Shown: piece by piece, positions 40,155 through 50,445 of the stretch | How positions within the stretch are numbered: the first letter of the stretch is position 1 | Layout: each line of letters begins with the position of its first letter | Source of the DNA: Gemmatimonadaceae bacterium | GTDB taxonomy: Bacteria > Gemmatimonadota > Gemmatimonadetes > Gemmatimonadales > Gemmatimonadaceae | DNA: 64,000 nucleotides | Direction of reading: 5' to 3' | Assembly: GCA_019637355.1 (NCBI GenBank) | Contig: JAHBVT010000001.1 | Coordinates: 248,001 to 312,000, forward strand | Program-made: the position numbers and the translations under genes | Notes under the pieces: model-generated | Databases searched by the model: none | Seen by the model: only the letters and a program-made list of their open reading frames with translations | Told to the model about the DNA's origin: nothing

Positions 40155-43100
40155 GCGTCCGCTTGAACTCCCGTCTTCTCGGCCTTGCCGCGGCCACGCT
40201 GGCCGTCGGCGTCGTCAGCTCCTGCGACGATCCCACGCGTCCGACCACCGAAGCCTCGCTCTCGCCGAACATCGCGCTGATCCAGCCCGACTCGGCCACG
40301 CGAGCGTCGCTCATCCTGCCGCTCACCGGTGTGCGCGCGCGCACGATTGGTCCCACCGGCCGCGTGCTCGACCTCACGCTGCAGGGCAACACTTGGCGCG
40401 GCACCATCACCGGCCTCGCCGCCGGCGATTACGAAGTCATCATCGAAGGCCTGGCCAGCGGCCAGGTGCAGTTCTACGGGCGTCTGGCGAGCATCACGCT
40501 GGCGCGCGGGCAGCGGGCCCAGCCCGCGGTGCCGTTCGCGGCGGCAGTGCCGACGGTGGCGCCGCCGGCGCTGACCAACACGACCAACTTCTCGCAGCGC
40601 GCCCCGATGTCGCGCATCGCCGCGGCCACGGGCTACGTCGTGCAGGTCTCGCAGGACCTGGCCTTCGGCTCCGGCGTCACCGAGTTCACGGCGCCCGACA
40701 CCAACCCGTTGGTGACGGTCACGCAGCCGGGCACCTGGCACCTGCGCACGCGCGCCATCCTGCCGCAGATTCCCGCCACCAGTGTGCCCTGGTCGGACGT
40801 GCGCACGTGGACGGTGATCCAGGCCGCCGGCGGTGACGCCGCTGGCGACGCCGCGCCGATCGTGCTGGTGCCGGAGGCGCCGCAGACGATTGCGCAGCGC
40901 AACCTGACGCCGACCAAGCGCAACGACTGGTACGACATCGACGCCGAGGAGGGCGACTCGGTCTTCGCCGAGACCTTCGCGGCGCGGCTGGAACTCGCGT
41001 CTGGGCTGAACACGCGCCTGACCTTGTTCGAGGACGACGGCACGACGCAGGTCGCGCAGAACGACGACTTCAACGGCAGCACCGACTCGCGCCTGGTCTA
41101 TGTGGCCGCGGAGTCCAAGACGTACAAGCTCCGTGTGGACGGGATGGCCAGCACCAGCGGCCACTACGAGCTGCGCACGGAGATCCGTCGGCTGCCGCTG
41201 GCGCCGGAGTCCTTGGTGGCGACGATCGTCTCGGGCACCGAGGTGTCGCTGGCCTGGGATGACCGCTCCAACAACGAGACCAGCTTCCGCATCGAGCGCT
41301 GCGAGGGCGTGGACTGCACGACGTTCACCGAGATCGGGAACGTTGCGGCCGACGTCGAGACCTTCGCCGCCACCGGCCTGACGCAGGGCAACACCTACCG
41401 CTTCCGCGTGCGGGCGCGGAACAACGTCGGCAACTCGGCGTTCACGAACGTCGTCGCGACGGCGCTGATCGGGCCCGCGGCGCCCACGAATCTCGTCGCC
41501 ACGACCGTCTCCTCGACGGAGATCGGACTGACGTGGACCGACGCCTCGAACAACGAGGAAGACTTCCAGGTCGAGCGCTGCACTGGCGCGGACTGCACGG
41601 ACTTCGCCGTCATCCAGACGCTGCCGGCCGGCACGGAGGCCTACGCCGACGTCTCGGTCGTGTTCAACACGGCGTACAGCTACCGCGTGCGGGCGCGCAA
41701 CTCGGTGATGGCGTCGGCGTACTCGGACGAGGCCGCGGCCAACACGATTCCGCCGGCGACGCCGTCGGCCCTCGTGGCGACCGTCACCGGCCCGACGAGC
41801 ATCGGCCTCGTGTGGGAGGACAACTCCGACAACGAGCTCGGCTTCCGCATCGAGCGTTGCACGGGCGCGGCCTGCACGAACTTCGCGGTGGTGGGCAACG
41901 TGGGCCCGAACATCACGGCCTATGCCGACAACGCCGTCGCCAATAACGAGGACTACCGCTACCGGGTGCGCGCGTTCAACGCCGTGGACGGCGTGGATGC
42001 CACGAACATCGCGAACGCCAACACGCGTCCGCCGGCAGCGCCCACGGGCCTGACGGCCGAGACCCAGGGCCCGACGGCCATCCAGTTGCAGTGGACGGAC
42101 AACGCGACGACCGAGACCGGGTACCGCATTGAGCGCTGCTCCTCGGCGCCGGACTGCACCGATTTCGCGTTGCTCACCACCATCGCTGCCGATGCCACCG
42201 GGTACACGGACAACGGCGTCACGGTGGACAACAGCTACCGCTACCGCGTGATCGCAGTGGGCGTCGCCGGCAACTCGGCGCCGACCAACGTGGCCGACGC
42301 GAACACCCTGCGTCCGCTGGCCCCGACGTCACTGGTCGCGACGACGATCTCGGCGACGGTCATCCGCTTGACCTGGCAGGACAACGCCGACAACGAGACC
42401 GGATACGTGCTGCGGCGCTGCGACACGGCGGGTTGCTCGAACTTCGCCATCGTCGCGACCTTCGATGCGCCGGCCGTGACCTACGACGACTCCACGACCG
42501 AAGCGGGGACGTCGTACGTGTATCAGCTGCGGGCGACGAACATCGCCGGTCAATCGGATGCGTCGAACAGCGCCGCCGCCAACACCTTGGCGCCTGCCGC
42601 CCCCACCGCGTTCACGGCGACGATGATCAACGCGTCGCGCGTGGACCTGGAATGGGTGAACAACGCGCCGGAGGCCACCGGGACGCGCGTCGAGCGCTGC
42701 GAGGGCGTCGGCTGCAGCGATTTCGTCGAGATCGCCTTCGTCCCGGAACCCGCCTCGGTGTACTCGGACGAGACGGTGACGCAGGGCAGCGTGTGGCGTT
42801 ACCGGATCCGGGCGCAGAACGCCGCCGACGTGTCTGACTACACGGCCGTGGCCTCGGCGACGACGGAAGTGCCGGCGGCGGTGGCCAGCCTGACGTACAC
42901 GATCCTCAACGGCAACCAGGTGCAGCTCGACTGGGACGCCTCGGCCGGCCCGAACCTCGCGCAGTACGCGATCTATCGCTGCACGGGTGTGGGTTGCACT
43001 GTGACCGACCTGCTCAACCTGGTGAACAGTGACCAGATCACCTACACCGACGGCAGCGTCACCCCGGGCAACACCTACCGCTACGTGGTGTCGGCCGTGG

Positions 43101-46100
43101 GTGCCGCCGGCGAGTCGCCGCCAAGCGACGTCGCGACGGTGGAGATCGCCGTTCCTGCCGTCCCCTCCGGCTTCAGCGCGACCGTGCGTCGCGGAGACAT
43201 CCAGTTGGCCTGGACCTCGCCGCCAGGGGCCGCGACAGTGGAGATCGAACGTTGCGAGGGCGACCCCTGCGGTGCCTTCGCGCTGATCTCGACGCTTTCC
43301 GCCTCGAACGGCACGCTGACGGACGCTACGGTCGTTGCCGACCAGGCCTACGGCTACCGGATCCGGGCCGAGAACGCAATCGGCCACGGCGCGTATTCGT
43401 CCGTGGCGACCGCGTTCACGACGCTGTCGCCGGCCCCGAGCGGGCTCACGGCGGACGTGATCAGCGGCACGCAGGTGGACCTGCTCTGGACCGACAATGC
43501 ACTGACCGAGACCGGCTTCTCCATCGAGCGCTGCCTCGGCGATGCCTGCTCGGACTATGCGGTCATCGACACGGTCGCGCCGAACACGCTCAGCTTCTCG
43601 GACCTCACCGTCGAGATCGGCAACGCCTACGGGTACCGGGTGCGCTCGCTGGCGCCCTTCGGCGCCTCGGCGCCGTCCAATGCGGTGGAGATTACGACGC
43701 GCATCCCCGAGGCGCCGACGGACCTCGTCGCGCAGACGCTGTCGAACACCAGCATCCGCCTCACGTGGACGGACAACTCGGACAACGAGCAGGACTTTGC
43801 CATCCAGCGCTGCGCGGGCGTCGATTGCACCGTGCCGGCCGGCAGCTTCGCGACGGTGGCCGCGGGCCAGACGGAGTTCGTGGACACCGGTCTCGACGCG
43901 AACGAGACGTACACGTACCACGTGTTCGCCGCGAACGCGGTCGGCAACTCGGCGCCGACCAACACGGCGACGGCTACGACCAACCTCCCGGCAATCCCGG
44001 CGTCGATTGAAGCCTTCGTCACGGCGGGGGACATCATCCGGCTGGTCTGGCAGGATGCCTCCGCCGACGAGGATGGGTTCCGCGTCGAGCGCTGCGTCGG
44101 CGCCGGCTGCACGGACTTCGCCGAGATCGCCGAGACGCTTGCGGACGTCGCGGAGTACTTCGACAACCCGGTGATCGACGGCACAGTGTACCGGTATCGC
44201 GTGCGCGCCTTCAATGCGGCCGGCAACTCGGACTACAGCCCCGTGCGCAGCATCACGGCGGGCCTGCCGGTGCTGCCGGGCGAGGTCACGGTCACGACCC
44301 TCAGCGGGACGAGCATCCGCATCACCTGGGCCGACCTCTCGGACAACGAATCCGGATTCCAGGTGGCCCGCTGCACCGGTGACGGCTGCACGGGCTTCAC
44401 AGCCCTCAGTGGTGTCGCTCGCAACACACAGGAGTTCATCGACAGCACCGTCGTGCCGGGCGAGATTTATCGGTTCCGGGTCGCCGCCTCGAACGGCGCC
44501 GGCTCGTCCGGCTTCACCGATTACGTCGATGGCAACACGATGACGCCGGATGCCCCGAGCGACCTCGCCGCCACGACCTTCTCGGCTTCGCAGATCAACC
44601 TTACCTGGACCGACAACGGCCCGTACGAGACCGGCTTCCAGGTCGAGCGTTGCGTCGGAGCGGGCTGCTCCAGCTTCACGCTGCTCACCACCGTGCCGGC
44701 CGACGCGACGGAGTACGCGGACACTGGCCTCGCGCAGAACGAGAGCTACAGCTACCGGGTGCGCGCGGTGAACGCCGTCGCCAACTCGGCATACACCGAC
44801 GTGGCCACGGCCACCACCGACCTGCCGGCCGCGCCGACGGACCTGGCGGCGCTGCCGCTCTCGGCCACCGAAGTGGAGCTCAGCTGGACCGACAACGCGA
44901 ACAACGAGGAGAACTACCTCGTCGAGCGCTGCGAAGGCACGGACTGCTCGGATTTCGCCTTCCTCGCCCTGCTGGGCGTGGACGTCGAGACGTACAATGA
45001 CGCTACCGTCCTCGCCGACCTGACCTATCGCTATCGGGTGCGCGCGATCGGTAGCGCCGGTCCGAGTCCCAACTCGAACGTCGCCGAGGCCATCACCTCG
45101 GTACCGGGCGACCCCAGTGACCTCACTGCGACCACGCTGGCGTTCAACCGCATCGACCTTGCCTGGACGGACAACGGCGTCAACGAACTGAACTACCGCA
45201 TTGAGCGCTGCGTCGGCCCGGCCTGCTCGGACTTCACGGAGCTCACCGTCTTGCCCGCAGGCACGACCGAGTACAGCGACGAGACGGTCGATGTCGACCT
45301 CTCGTATCAGTATCGTGTGCGTGCGTCGAACAACGTCGGCGTTTCGGGCTACAGCAACGAGGCAGCCGCCAACACGCTGCGGCCGGCGTCGCCCAGCGGC
45401 CTCGGCGCGCAGGCCGTGTCCGCCACGCAGGTAGACCTGACCTGGACGGATAATGCCGACAACGAGCTGGGCTTCATCATCGAGCGCTGCGCGGGCGTGA
45501 GCTGCACGGACTTCGCCGCCATCGACACGGTCGGCGCCAACGCCGCGGCCTTCGCGGACCAAACGGTCGACGCCGAGCAGGATTACCGCTACCGCGTCTT
45601 CGGCTACAACGTCAGCGGCCTGTCCGACGCCATCGCGGCGGTGGACGCCAACACGCGCGTCCCGGCGGTGCCGAGCGACTTCACCGTCGAGGTGCTCTCG
45701 GCCAACGCGATGCAGCTCTCGTGGACGGACGAGGCGGACAACGAGGTCGGCTACCGCATCGAGCGCTGCTCGGGCGCCGGCTGCACCAGCTGGCTCGAGA
45801 TCGGCACCACCGGACCGGATGCCACGGGCTTCACGAGCACCGGCCTGGTAATCAACACGTTCTATCGCCACCGCGTCCGTGCCTACAACGCCTCGGGTTC
45901 GTCGGCCTATACGCCGATCGTGCAGGTCGGCACCTTCCCGCCGACGGCACCCAACACGCTCGTCGCGACGACGCAGACCGCCACGCAGGTGAACCTGCAG
46001 TGGAACGATGCGTCCACCAACGAGGACGGCTTCCAACTGCAGCGCTGCACCGGCGCCGATTGCTCAAGCTGGGCGGTGATTGACACGCTGCTGCCGTCGT

Positions 46101-49100
46101 CGCCGAGTTCGGCTACGGGCACGCTCAATGCCGCCGATATGAGCGTAGTGGCCGGCGAGTTCTACCGCTATCGCCTGCGTTCCTTCAATGGAGTCGGACT
46201 CTCGGCCACGTTCTCGAACATCGCCGAGGCCAGCACGACGGTGCCGGCGGCGCCGAGCGCGTTGGTGGCCAACCCGGCCGGCCAGACCACAATGAACCTG
46301 CAGTGGTCGGACAACTCGGCGGACGAGACCGGCTTCGTTATCGAGCGCTGCCTTGGCAACGCGTGCACGGACTTCGCGGTCGTAGACTCGGTGCCGGCGA
46401 ACGCCAGCGACTACGCCGACACCGGCGTAACCGGCGACAACATCTACCGCTACCGTGTGCTGGCGTACGGCAACGGCAACTCGGAGTACTCCAACATCGC
46501 GTTGGGGTCGACGATCATCCCGGCGGCGCCGGCGTCCCTCGTGGCCGTGGCCCCATCGGATGACCGCGTTGAACTGACGTGGACGGACGCGGCCGACAAC
46601 GAGGACTTCTATCGGATCAGCCGTTGCACCGGCGCCGATTGCACGAACTTCGTGCAGATTGGCCTCCTGCCGCCCAACAGCAGCGCCTTCGACGACGAGA
46701 CGGTGGCGGTCAACACGCTGTACCGCTACATCGTCACGGCGGTGAACGGGGCGGGCGAGTCGGATGCGAGCAACATCGCCGAGGCAGAGACCGACGTGCC
46801 GGGCCAGCCGACGGACCTGGTGGCGACCATCGAGCCGGGACCGCAGGTGCGCCTCGACTGGACGGACAACGCGACCACCGAGACGGGCTTCGAGATCGAG
46901 CGCTGCGCCGGCGTGAGTTGCACCGACTTCACCCTGCTCGCGACCGTGGGTGAGGACGTGACGACGTACACCGAGTCGGTGGGCGTCTCCGAGGCGTATC
47001 GCTACCGGGTGCGCGCGGTCACGGCCACGCGGGCCTCGGGTTACACCGGCATCGTGCTCGCCAGCACGAACCCGCCGGCGGCGCCGACGGACTTCGCCAG
47101 CAACATCACGACGGACAAGGTGGACCTGGTCTGGACGGACAATGCCGACAACGAGCTCGGATACGAGGTCGAGCGTTGCGACGGCACGGACTGCGAGACC
47201 TTTGCGCTGCTGGAGACGCTCGCGGCGGGTTCGACGACCTACCGCGATCTCTCGGCCGTCATCGATACCATCTATCGCTACCGGATTCGCGCAGTCAACG
47301 CGTCGGGCGAGTCGGATTACAGCGGCACGGTGACCGTGTCGACCTACCGCCCGCCGGTGCCGACTGACTTCACCGCGACGCCGCAGTCGGCGACGTCGGT
47401 GCAGTTGGCGTGGACCGACAACTCGGTCATCGAGACGGGCTTCGAGATCGACCGTTGCCTCGGTGCCGCGTGCACGGAGTTCGTGACCGTGGCGACCCTC
47501 AGCGAGAACACCACGGAGTTCCTCGACATCACGTTGACGCCGGACCAGACCTACACGTACCGGATGCGGGCGCTGAACGTCTGGGGCGCGTCGGATTACA
47601 CGGCGGTCGCCGAGGCGTCGACGGACATCCCGCTGCCGCCGAGCGACCTGATCGCGACGCTGGTGTCGGAGAACCGCGTCGACCTGCAGTGGACGGACAA
47701 CTCGGGTGTGGAGACGGGCTTCACGATCGAGCGCTGCGCCGACATCCCGAGCGTGGAGTGCAGCGACTTCACCGAGCTGACGACGCTCGGGGCCAACGTC
47801 ACATCCTTTAGCGATGAGTCGGTGGTCCTCGGCCAGCGCTACCGCTACCGCGTCCTGGCCTTCAGCGCGGCGGGTGCGTCGGACTTCTCGGCGGTGGCGG
47901 AAGCCACGGTCGAGGTGCCGGCGGACGTGACGCTTGACGCGGCCGCGGTGGTCTCGCCGACTGGGGTGGACCTCCAGTGGACGCCGGTACCCAACGCCGA
48001 CGACTACGTGGTGGTGCGGACCAACATCAACACGGCGGAGGTCGATACGGTCGCGACGTTGCCGCATCCCACGGCGCAGTACCTCGACGTGGCGACCACC
48101 GGTGAGACCTATGAGTACCGCGTGGTGGGCGTGAACGTGATCGGGGCGGGCGGCGGCACCGTGCTCACGGCGTCGCTGAACCCGCCGCCGGCGCCGACCG
48201 ACGTGGCTGCGGTGGCCCTGTCGCCGACGCAGGTGCAGGTCACCTGGACCGACAACGGGATCGACGAGATCCGGTTCTGGGTGCAGCGCTGCGATGGCTC
48301 CGACTGCGAGGACTTCGCGAACATCGTCACGCTCGGCGGGAACGTCACGGAGTATCTGGACGAAGACGTGGTGCCGGGCGGGAAGTACCGGTATCGCGTG
48401 ACGACGGCGAACGAGGTGGGTCTCTCGGTTCCGTCGGCGGCGGTCTTCGTGAACCTGAGCGCGCCGGATGCGCCGAGTGGCCTGTCGGCGACCGTTACCG
48501 GGGCGACCCAGATCACGGTGCAGTGGACTGTGAACTCGGACAACGAGACCGGCCTGTCGCTCGAACGCTGCTCCGGCACGACCTGCACGGACTTCCTGCA
48601 GATTGCGTCGCTGTCGGCGGGGGTCAACACGTACCTGGACAACGGTGTGGCGATCGGCCCGACGTACCGGTACCGCGTGCGGGCCTTTAACGGGGTCGGG
48701 CAGTCGGACTACTCGAACATCGGGCAGGCGACGATCGAGCTGCCGAGTGGCATCGGCGCACTGACAGCGACACCGGTCAATGGCGAACGGATCGACCTGG
48801 CCTGGGGCGCGGCGGCGGTGGTTGCCGGATATCGCGTGGAGCGTTGCACCGGGCCGGCCTGCGAGAGCTTCGCGCCGATCGCGAACGTCTCGGCGGCGAC
48901 CCTGGGCTATGTGGATGACAACGGGCCGTCGTACGGCGGCACGTTCCGGTATCGCGTCGTGCCGTTCAACATCGCGGGCGACGGGACGCCGTCCACGCCG
49001 GCGCAGGTGGCGCTGGTGCTGGCCGCGCCGGTGCTGACGCAGCCAATCGTCCAGAGCCTGACGGACGTGCAGCTGGACTTCAGCTACGCTTCGACCTGGG

Positions 49101-50074
49101 AGAGCGGAATCGAGATCTTCCGTTGCGAGGGGGTGGGCTGCACGCCAGCGCTGTACACCACGCTGCCGAAGGGGAGCACGACATTCTCCGAGGGCGTGGC
49201 ACCGGCATCGGATTACGCATATGCCGTGCGTCAGGCGACCGTGGGTGGAGCGTCGGGCTTCAGCGTCCTGCGTCGGGCGCGGACGCCAATCACGCTGTCG
49301 AACGCGGTGGCGGTCACCGGGCTCGAGGATTCGCAGGGCGGGGCCGAGCGGCACTTCGTGTTCAACGTGCCGGCCGATGCGCTGGGTGTCCGCTTCCAGA
49401 TGGGCGGCGCTGGTGCGACTGGCGATCCCGACCTCTACGTGAAGTTCGCGCAGCCGCCTCTCGCGACGGAGGTGCTGAACGACGCCACGAACTGCGTGCC
49501 GTACATCGGCGGCACGTCGGAGACCTGCACGTTCAACACGCCGGTGGCGGGCAACTGGTTCGCGATGACGCGGGCGTTCTCGCCGTACGGGGGGACGGAG
49601 CTGAAGGCGTCGCTGGCGCAGCGGTTTGGGTGGCCGGGGGCGCAGGTGAATACGGCGTGCTGCTTGCAGGATCTCATAATCGGCCAGAAGGTCGAGCTGA
49701 CTGAGCCGGTGTCTGTCACGCACTTTGGCGCGACCCTCGCGTCGTCGGTCGGCGGATTGCTGCGACTCGGCATCTACTCCAACCGCGTGGCTGGCGAGGA
49801 TCAGCCTGATCTCCTCGTCACGCAGCTCGAACTGGCGGCCCCGGCCACAGGATTGGTTGAGGCGCCGGTGTCCGAGGTCATCCTGCAGCCAGGCAAGTAC
49901 TGGATTGCCGCGGTGACCAACTTCAACAGCGTATTTGCCTCAGAGGGCGTGTCGCAGCGCATCTGGTACTACTTCCGGGCGTACGGAAGTGGTTTCGAGG
50001 CGACCTGGCCGTCGACGGACATCTTCGTGACGAACTACCAGGCGTTCAACATCTGGTTCCGCGGCTACCGCTGA
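40151..50074 (+). CDS. Giant FnIII-repeat lipoprotein, 3,307 aa
   Basis: GTG start overlapping the previous stop. Lipoprotein signal with lipobox V-S-S-C (Cys about 25). After a beta-rich N-terminal domain, a PPC-like domain lies about 225-345 (DWYDIDAEEGDSVF, DDFNGSTDSRLVYVA). About 29 fibronectin type III repeats of ~93 residues follow (about 352-3045), then a second PPC-like domain (FVFNVPADALGVRFQM, GDPDLYVKFA, about 3050-3160) and a unique C-terminal domain. Twenty-eight repeats carry a CX4C (or CX5C/CX7C) pair in the frame I/V-E-R-C-x4-C-x-D-F. Surface anchoring and an adhesive or matrix role are inferred from domain content. It is the last gene of the kinase operon. Confidence 0.92.
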   Translation: MSVRLNSRLLGLAAATLAVGVVSSCDDPTRPTTEASLSPNIALIQPDSATRASLILPLTGVRARTIGPTGRVLDLTLQGNTWRGTITGLAAGDYEVIIEGLASGQVQFYGRLASITLARGQRAQPAVPFAAAVPTVAPPALTNTTNFSQRAPMSRIAAATGYVVQVSQDLAFGSGVTEFTAPDTNPLVTVTQPGTWHLRTRAILPQIPATSVPWSDVRTWTVIQAAGGDAAGDAAPIVLVPEAPQTIAQRNLTPTKRNDWYDIDAEEGDSVFAETFAARLELASGLNTRLTLFEDDGTTQVAQNDDFNGSTDSRLVYVAAESKTYKLRVDGMASTSGHYELRTEIRRLPLAPESLVATIVSGTEVSLAWDDRSNNETSFRIERCEGVDCTTFTEIGNVAADVETFAATGLTQGNTYRFRVRARNNVGNSAFTNVVATALIGPAAPTNLVATTVSSTEIGLTWTDASNNEEDFQVERCTGADCTDFAVIQTLPAGTEAYADVSVVFNTAYSYRVRARNSVMASAYSDEAAANTIPPATPSALVATVTGPTSIGLVWEDNSDNELGFRIERCTGAACTNFAVVGNVGPNITAYADNAVANNEDYRYRVRAFNAVDGVDATNIANANTRPPAAPTGLTAETQGPTAIQLQWTDNATTETGYRIERCSSAPDCTDFALLTTIAADATGYTDNGVTVDNSYRYRVIAVGVAGNSAPTNVADANTLRPLAPTSLVATTISATVIRLTWQDNADNETGYVLRRCDTAGCSNFAIVATFDAPAVTYDDSTTEAGTSYVYQLRATNIAGQSDASNSAAANTLAPAAPTAFTATMINASRVDLEWVNNAPEATGTRVERCEGVGCSDFVEIAFVPEPASVYSDETVTQGSVWRYRIRAQNAADVSDYTAVASATTEVPAAVASLTYTILNGNQVQLDWDASAGPNLAQYAIYRCTGVGCTVTDLLNLVNSDQITYTDGSVTPGNTYRYVVSAVGAAGESPPSDVATVEIAVPAVPSGFSATVRRGDIQLAWTSPPGAATVEIERCEGDPCGAFALISTLSASNGTLTDATVVADQAYGYRIRAENAIGHGAYSSVATAFTTLSPAPSGLTADVISGTQVDLLWTDNALTETGFSIERCLGDACSDYAVIDTVAPNTLSFSDLTVEIGNAYGYRVRSLAPFGASAPSNAVEITTRIPEAPTDLVAQTLSNTSIRLTWTDNSDNEQDFAIQRCAGVDCTVPAGSFATVAAGQTEFVDTGLDANETYTYHVFAANAVGNSAPTNTATATTNLPAIPASIEAFVTAGDIIRLVWQDASADEDGFRVERCVGAGCTDFAEIAETLADVAEYFDNPVIDGTVYRYRVRAFNAAGNSDYSPVRSITAGLPVLPGEVTVTTLSGTSIRITWADLSDNESGFQVARCTGDGCTGFTALSGVARNTQEFIDSTVVPGEIYRFRVAASNGAGSSGFTDYVDGNTMTPDAPSDLAATTFSASQINLTWTDNGPYETGFQVERCVGAGCSSFTLLTTVPADATEYADTGLAQNESYSYRVRAVNAVANSAYTDVATATTDLPAAPTDLAALPLSATEVELSWTDNANNEENYLVERCEGTDCSDFAFLALLGVDVETYNDATVLADLTYRYRVRAIGSAGPSPNSNVAEAITSVPGDPSDLTATTLAFNRIDLAWTDNGVNELNYRIERCVGPACSDFTELTVLPAGTTEYSDETVDVDLSYQYRVRASNNVGVSGYSNEAAANTLRPASPSGLGAQAVSATQVDLTWTDNADNELGFIIERCAGVSCTDFAAIDTVGANAAAFADQTVDAEQDYRYRVFGYNVSGLSDAIAAVDANTRVPAVPSDFTVEVLSANAMQLSWTDEADNEVGYRIERCSGAGCTSWLEIGTTGPDATGFTSTGLVINTFYRHRVRAYNASGSSAYTPIVQVGTFPPTAPNTLVATTQTATQVNLQWNDASTNEDGFQLQRCTGADCSSWAVIDTLLPSSPSSATGTLNAADMSVVAGEFYRYRLRSFNGVGLSATFSNIAEASTTVPAAPSALVANPAGQTTMNLQWSDNSADETGFVIERCLGNACTDFAVVDSVPANASDYADTGVTGDNIYRYRVLAYGNGNSEYSNIALGSTIIPAAPASLVAVAPSDDRVELTWTDAADNEDFYRISRCTGADCTNFVQIGLLPPNSSAFDDETVAVNTLYRYIVTAVNGAGESDASNIAEAETDVPGQPTDLVATIEPGPQVRLDWTDNATTETGFEIERCAGVSCTDFTLLATVGEDVTTYTESVGVSEAYRYRVRAVTATRASGYTGIVLASTNPPAAPTDFASNITTDKVDLVWTDNADNELGYEVERCDGTDCETFALLETLAAGSTTYRDLSAVIDTIYRYRIRAVNASGESDYSGTVTVSTYRPPVPTDFTATPQSATSVQLAWTDNSVIETGFEIDRCLGAACTEFVTVATLSENTTEFLDITLTPDQTYTYRMRALNVWGASDYTAVAEASTDIPLPPSDLIATLVSENRVDLQWTDNSGVETGFTIERCADIPSVECSDFTELTTLGANVTSFSDESVVLGQRYRYRVLAFSAAGASDFSAVAEATVEVPADVTLDAAAVVSPTGVDLQWTPVPNADDYVVVRTNINTAEVDTVATLPHPTAQYLDVATTGETYEYRVVGVNVIGAGGGTVLTASLNPPPAPTDVAAVALSPTQVQVTWTDNGIDEIRFWVQRCDGSDCEDFANIVTLGGNVTEYLDEDVVPGGKYRYRVTTANEVGLSVPSAAVFVNLSAPDAPSGLSATVTGATQITVQWTVNSDNETGLSLERCSGTTCTDFLQIASLSAGVNTYLDNGVAIGPTYRYRVRAFNGVGQSDYSNIGQATIELPSGIGALTATPVNGERIDLAWGAAAVVAGYRVERCTGPACESFAPIANVSAATLGYVDDNGPSYGGTFRYRVVPFNIAGDGTPSTPAQVALVLAAPVLTQPIVQSLTDVQLDFSYASTWESGIEIFRCEGVGCTPALYTTLPKGSTTFSEGVAPASDYAYAVRQATVGGASGFSVLRRARTPITLSNAVAVTGLEDSQGGAERHFVFNVPADALGVRFQMGGAGATGDPDLYVKFAQPPLATEVLNDATNCVPYIGGTSETCTFNTPVAGNWFAMTRAFSPYGGTELKASLAQRFGWPGAQVNTACCLQDLIIGQKVELTEPVSVTHFGATLASSVGGLLRLGIYSNRVAGEDQPDLLVTQLELAAPATGLVEAPVSEVILQPGKYWIAAVTNFNSVFASEGVSQRIWYYFRAYGSGFEATWPSTDIFVTNYQAFNIWFRGYR
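41207..49290 (+). repeat. Array of ~29 FnIII coding repeats, ~279 bp period
   Basis: Each unit encodes AP-x-x-L-x-A ... LTWTDNA-x-NE-x-GF-x-IERC-x4-C-x-DF ... YRYRVRA-x-N-x-x-G-x-S-x-x-S. At DNA level the TGGAC(C/G)GACAAC and GAGCGCTGC blocks recur throughout. Unit 25 (around 47930-48190) is the only one lacking the Cys pair; unit 24 has it stretched to C-x7-C. This is a coding tandem array, not a CRISPR. Confidence 0.85.
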
Positions 50075-50078
50075 CCGT

Positions 50079-50165
50079 CTACGCCAAGGCTTCGTCGCCG
50101 TCGAGGTCGACTCCACCTTCTACGCCGTGCCAGCGGTGAAGACGGTGCGTCGCTGGGCCGACGTC
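50079..50165 (+). pseudogene. Fragment of a DUF72-family gene
   Basis: The plus strand encodes FVAVEVDSTFYAVPAVKTVRRWADV, the well-conserved (T/A)VEVDSTFY motif region of DUF72 proteins. Just upstream a one-base shift gives the matching Y-A-K-x-F. The frame then loses similarity and stops near 50292. Nothing else of the ~250-residue family is present, so this is a decayed remnant directly after the giant gene's stop. Confidence 0.55.
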
Positions 50166-50445
50166 GACGAACGTGCGCGGGCTGCAACCAAGCTGGGTCA
50201 AGTCCCGAAAGCCCCGGCCCAGTTGGTGGAGCAGCTGGGCTGTTCTAGCAGGGGGAAGCCGCCGAAGCGGCCGTACCGGCGGTCCCAGCAGTAGGTCTCG
50301 TCGCTCCATCGAGGACGCGCGGTTCCCTCCGCCTGATTCGTGCGTCGTTTACGACCAACCAGGGCGTCTGTGGCGCGCCGCAGGTCTTCTTGGGCCTTCG
50401 CGAAGCCGACGAGATGTGTGGCAAGCATCGCGCCGGAAGGGACGA
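50166..50445. other. Stretch without a supported gene
   Basis: About 280 bp between the DUF72 remnant and the terminator. Short open frames exist on both strands (longest about 110 residues on the minus strand) but none has a ribosome site, a known motif or coherent codon use. It may be decayed sequence from a lost gene. Confidence 0.4.

Noticed and set aside
42329-46036. 1,235-codon open frame on the minus strand
   Set aside because: Antisense to the FnIII array. Its Arg/Gly/Val-rich composition follows from reading a repetitive GC-rich gene backwards; no signal peptide, motif or ribosome site.
41207-49290. Regular repeats that could be mistaken for a CRISPR or satellite array
   Set aside because: The ~279-bp period is an open reading frame of FnIII domains with conserved residues; no short identical repeats with unique spacers.
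46064-49723. 1,219-codon open frame on the minus strand
   Set aside because: Same reason: shadow of the FnIII repeat gene.
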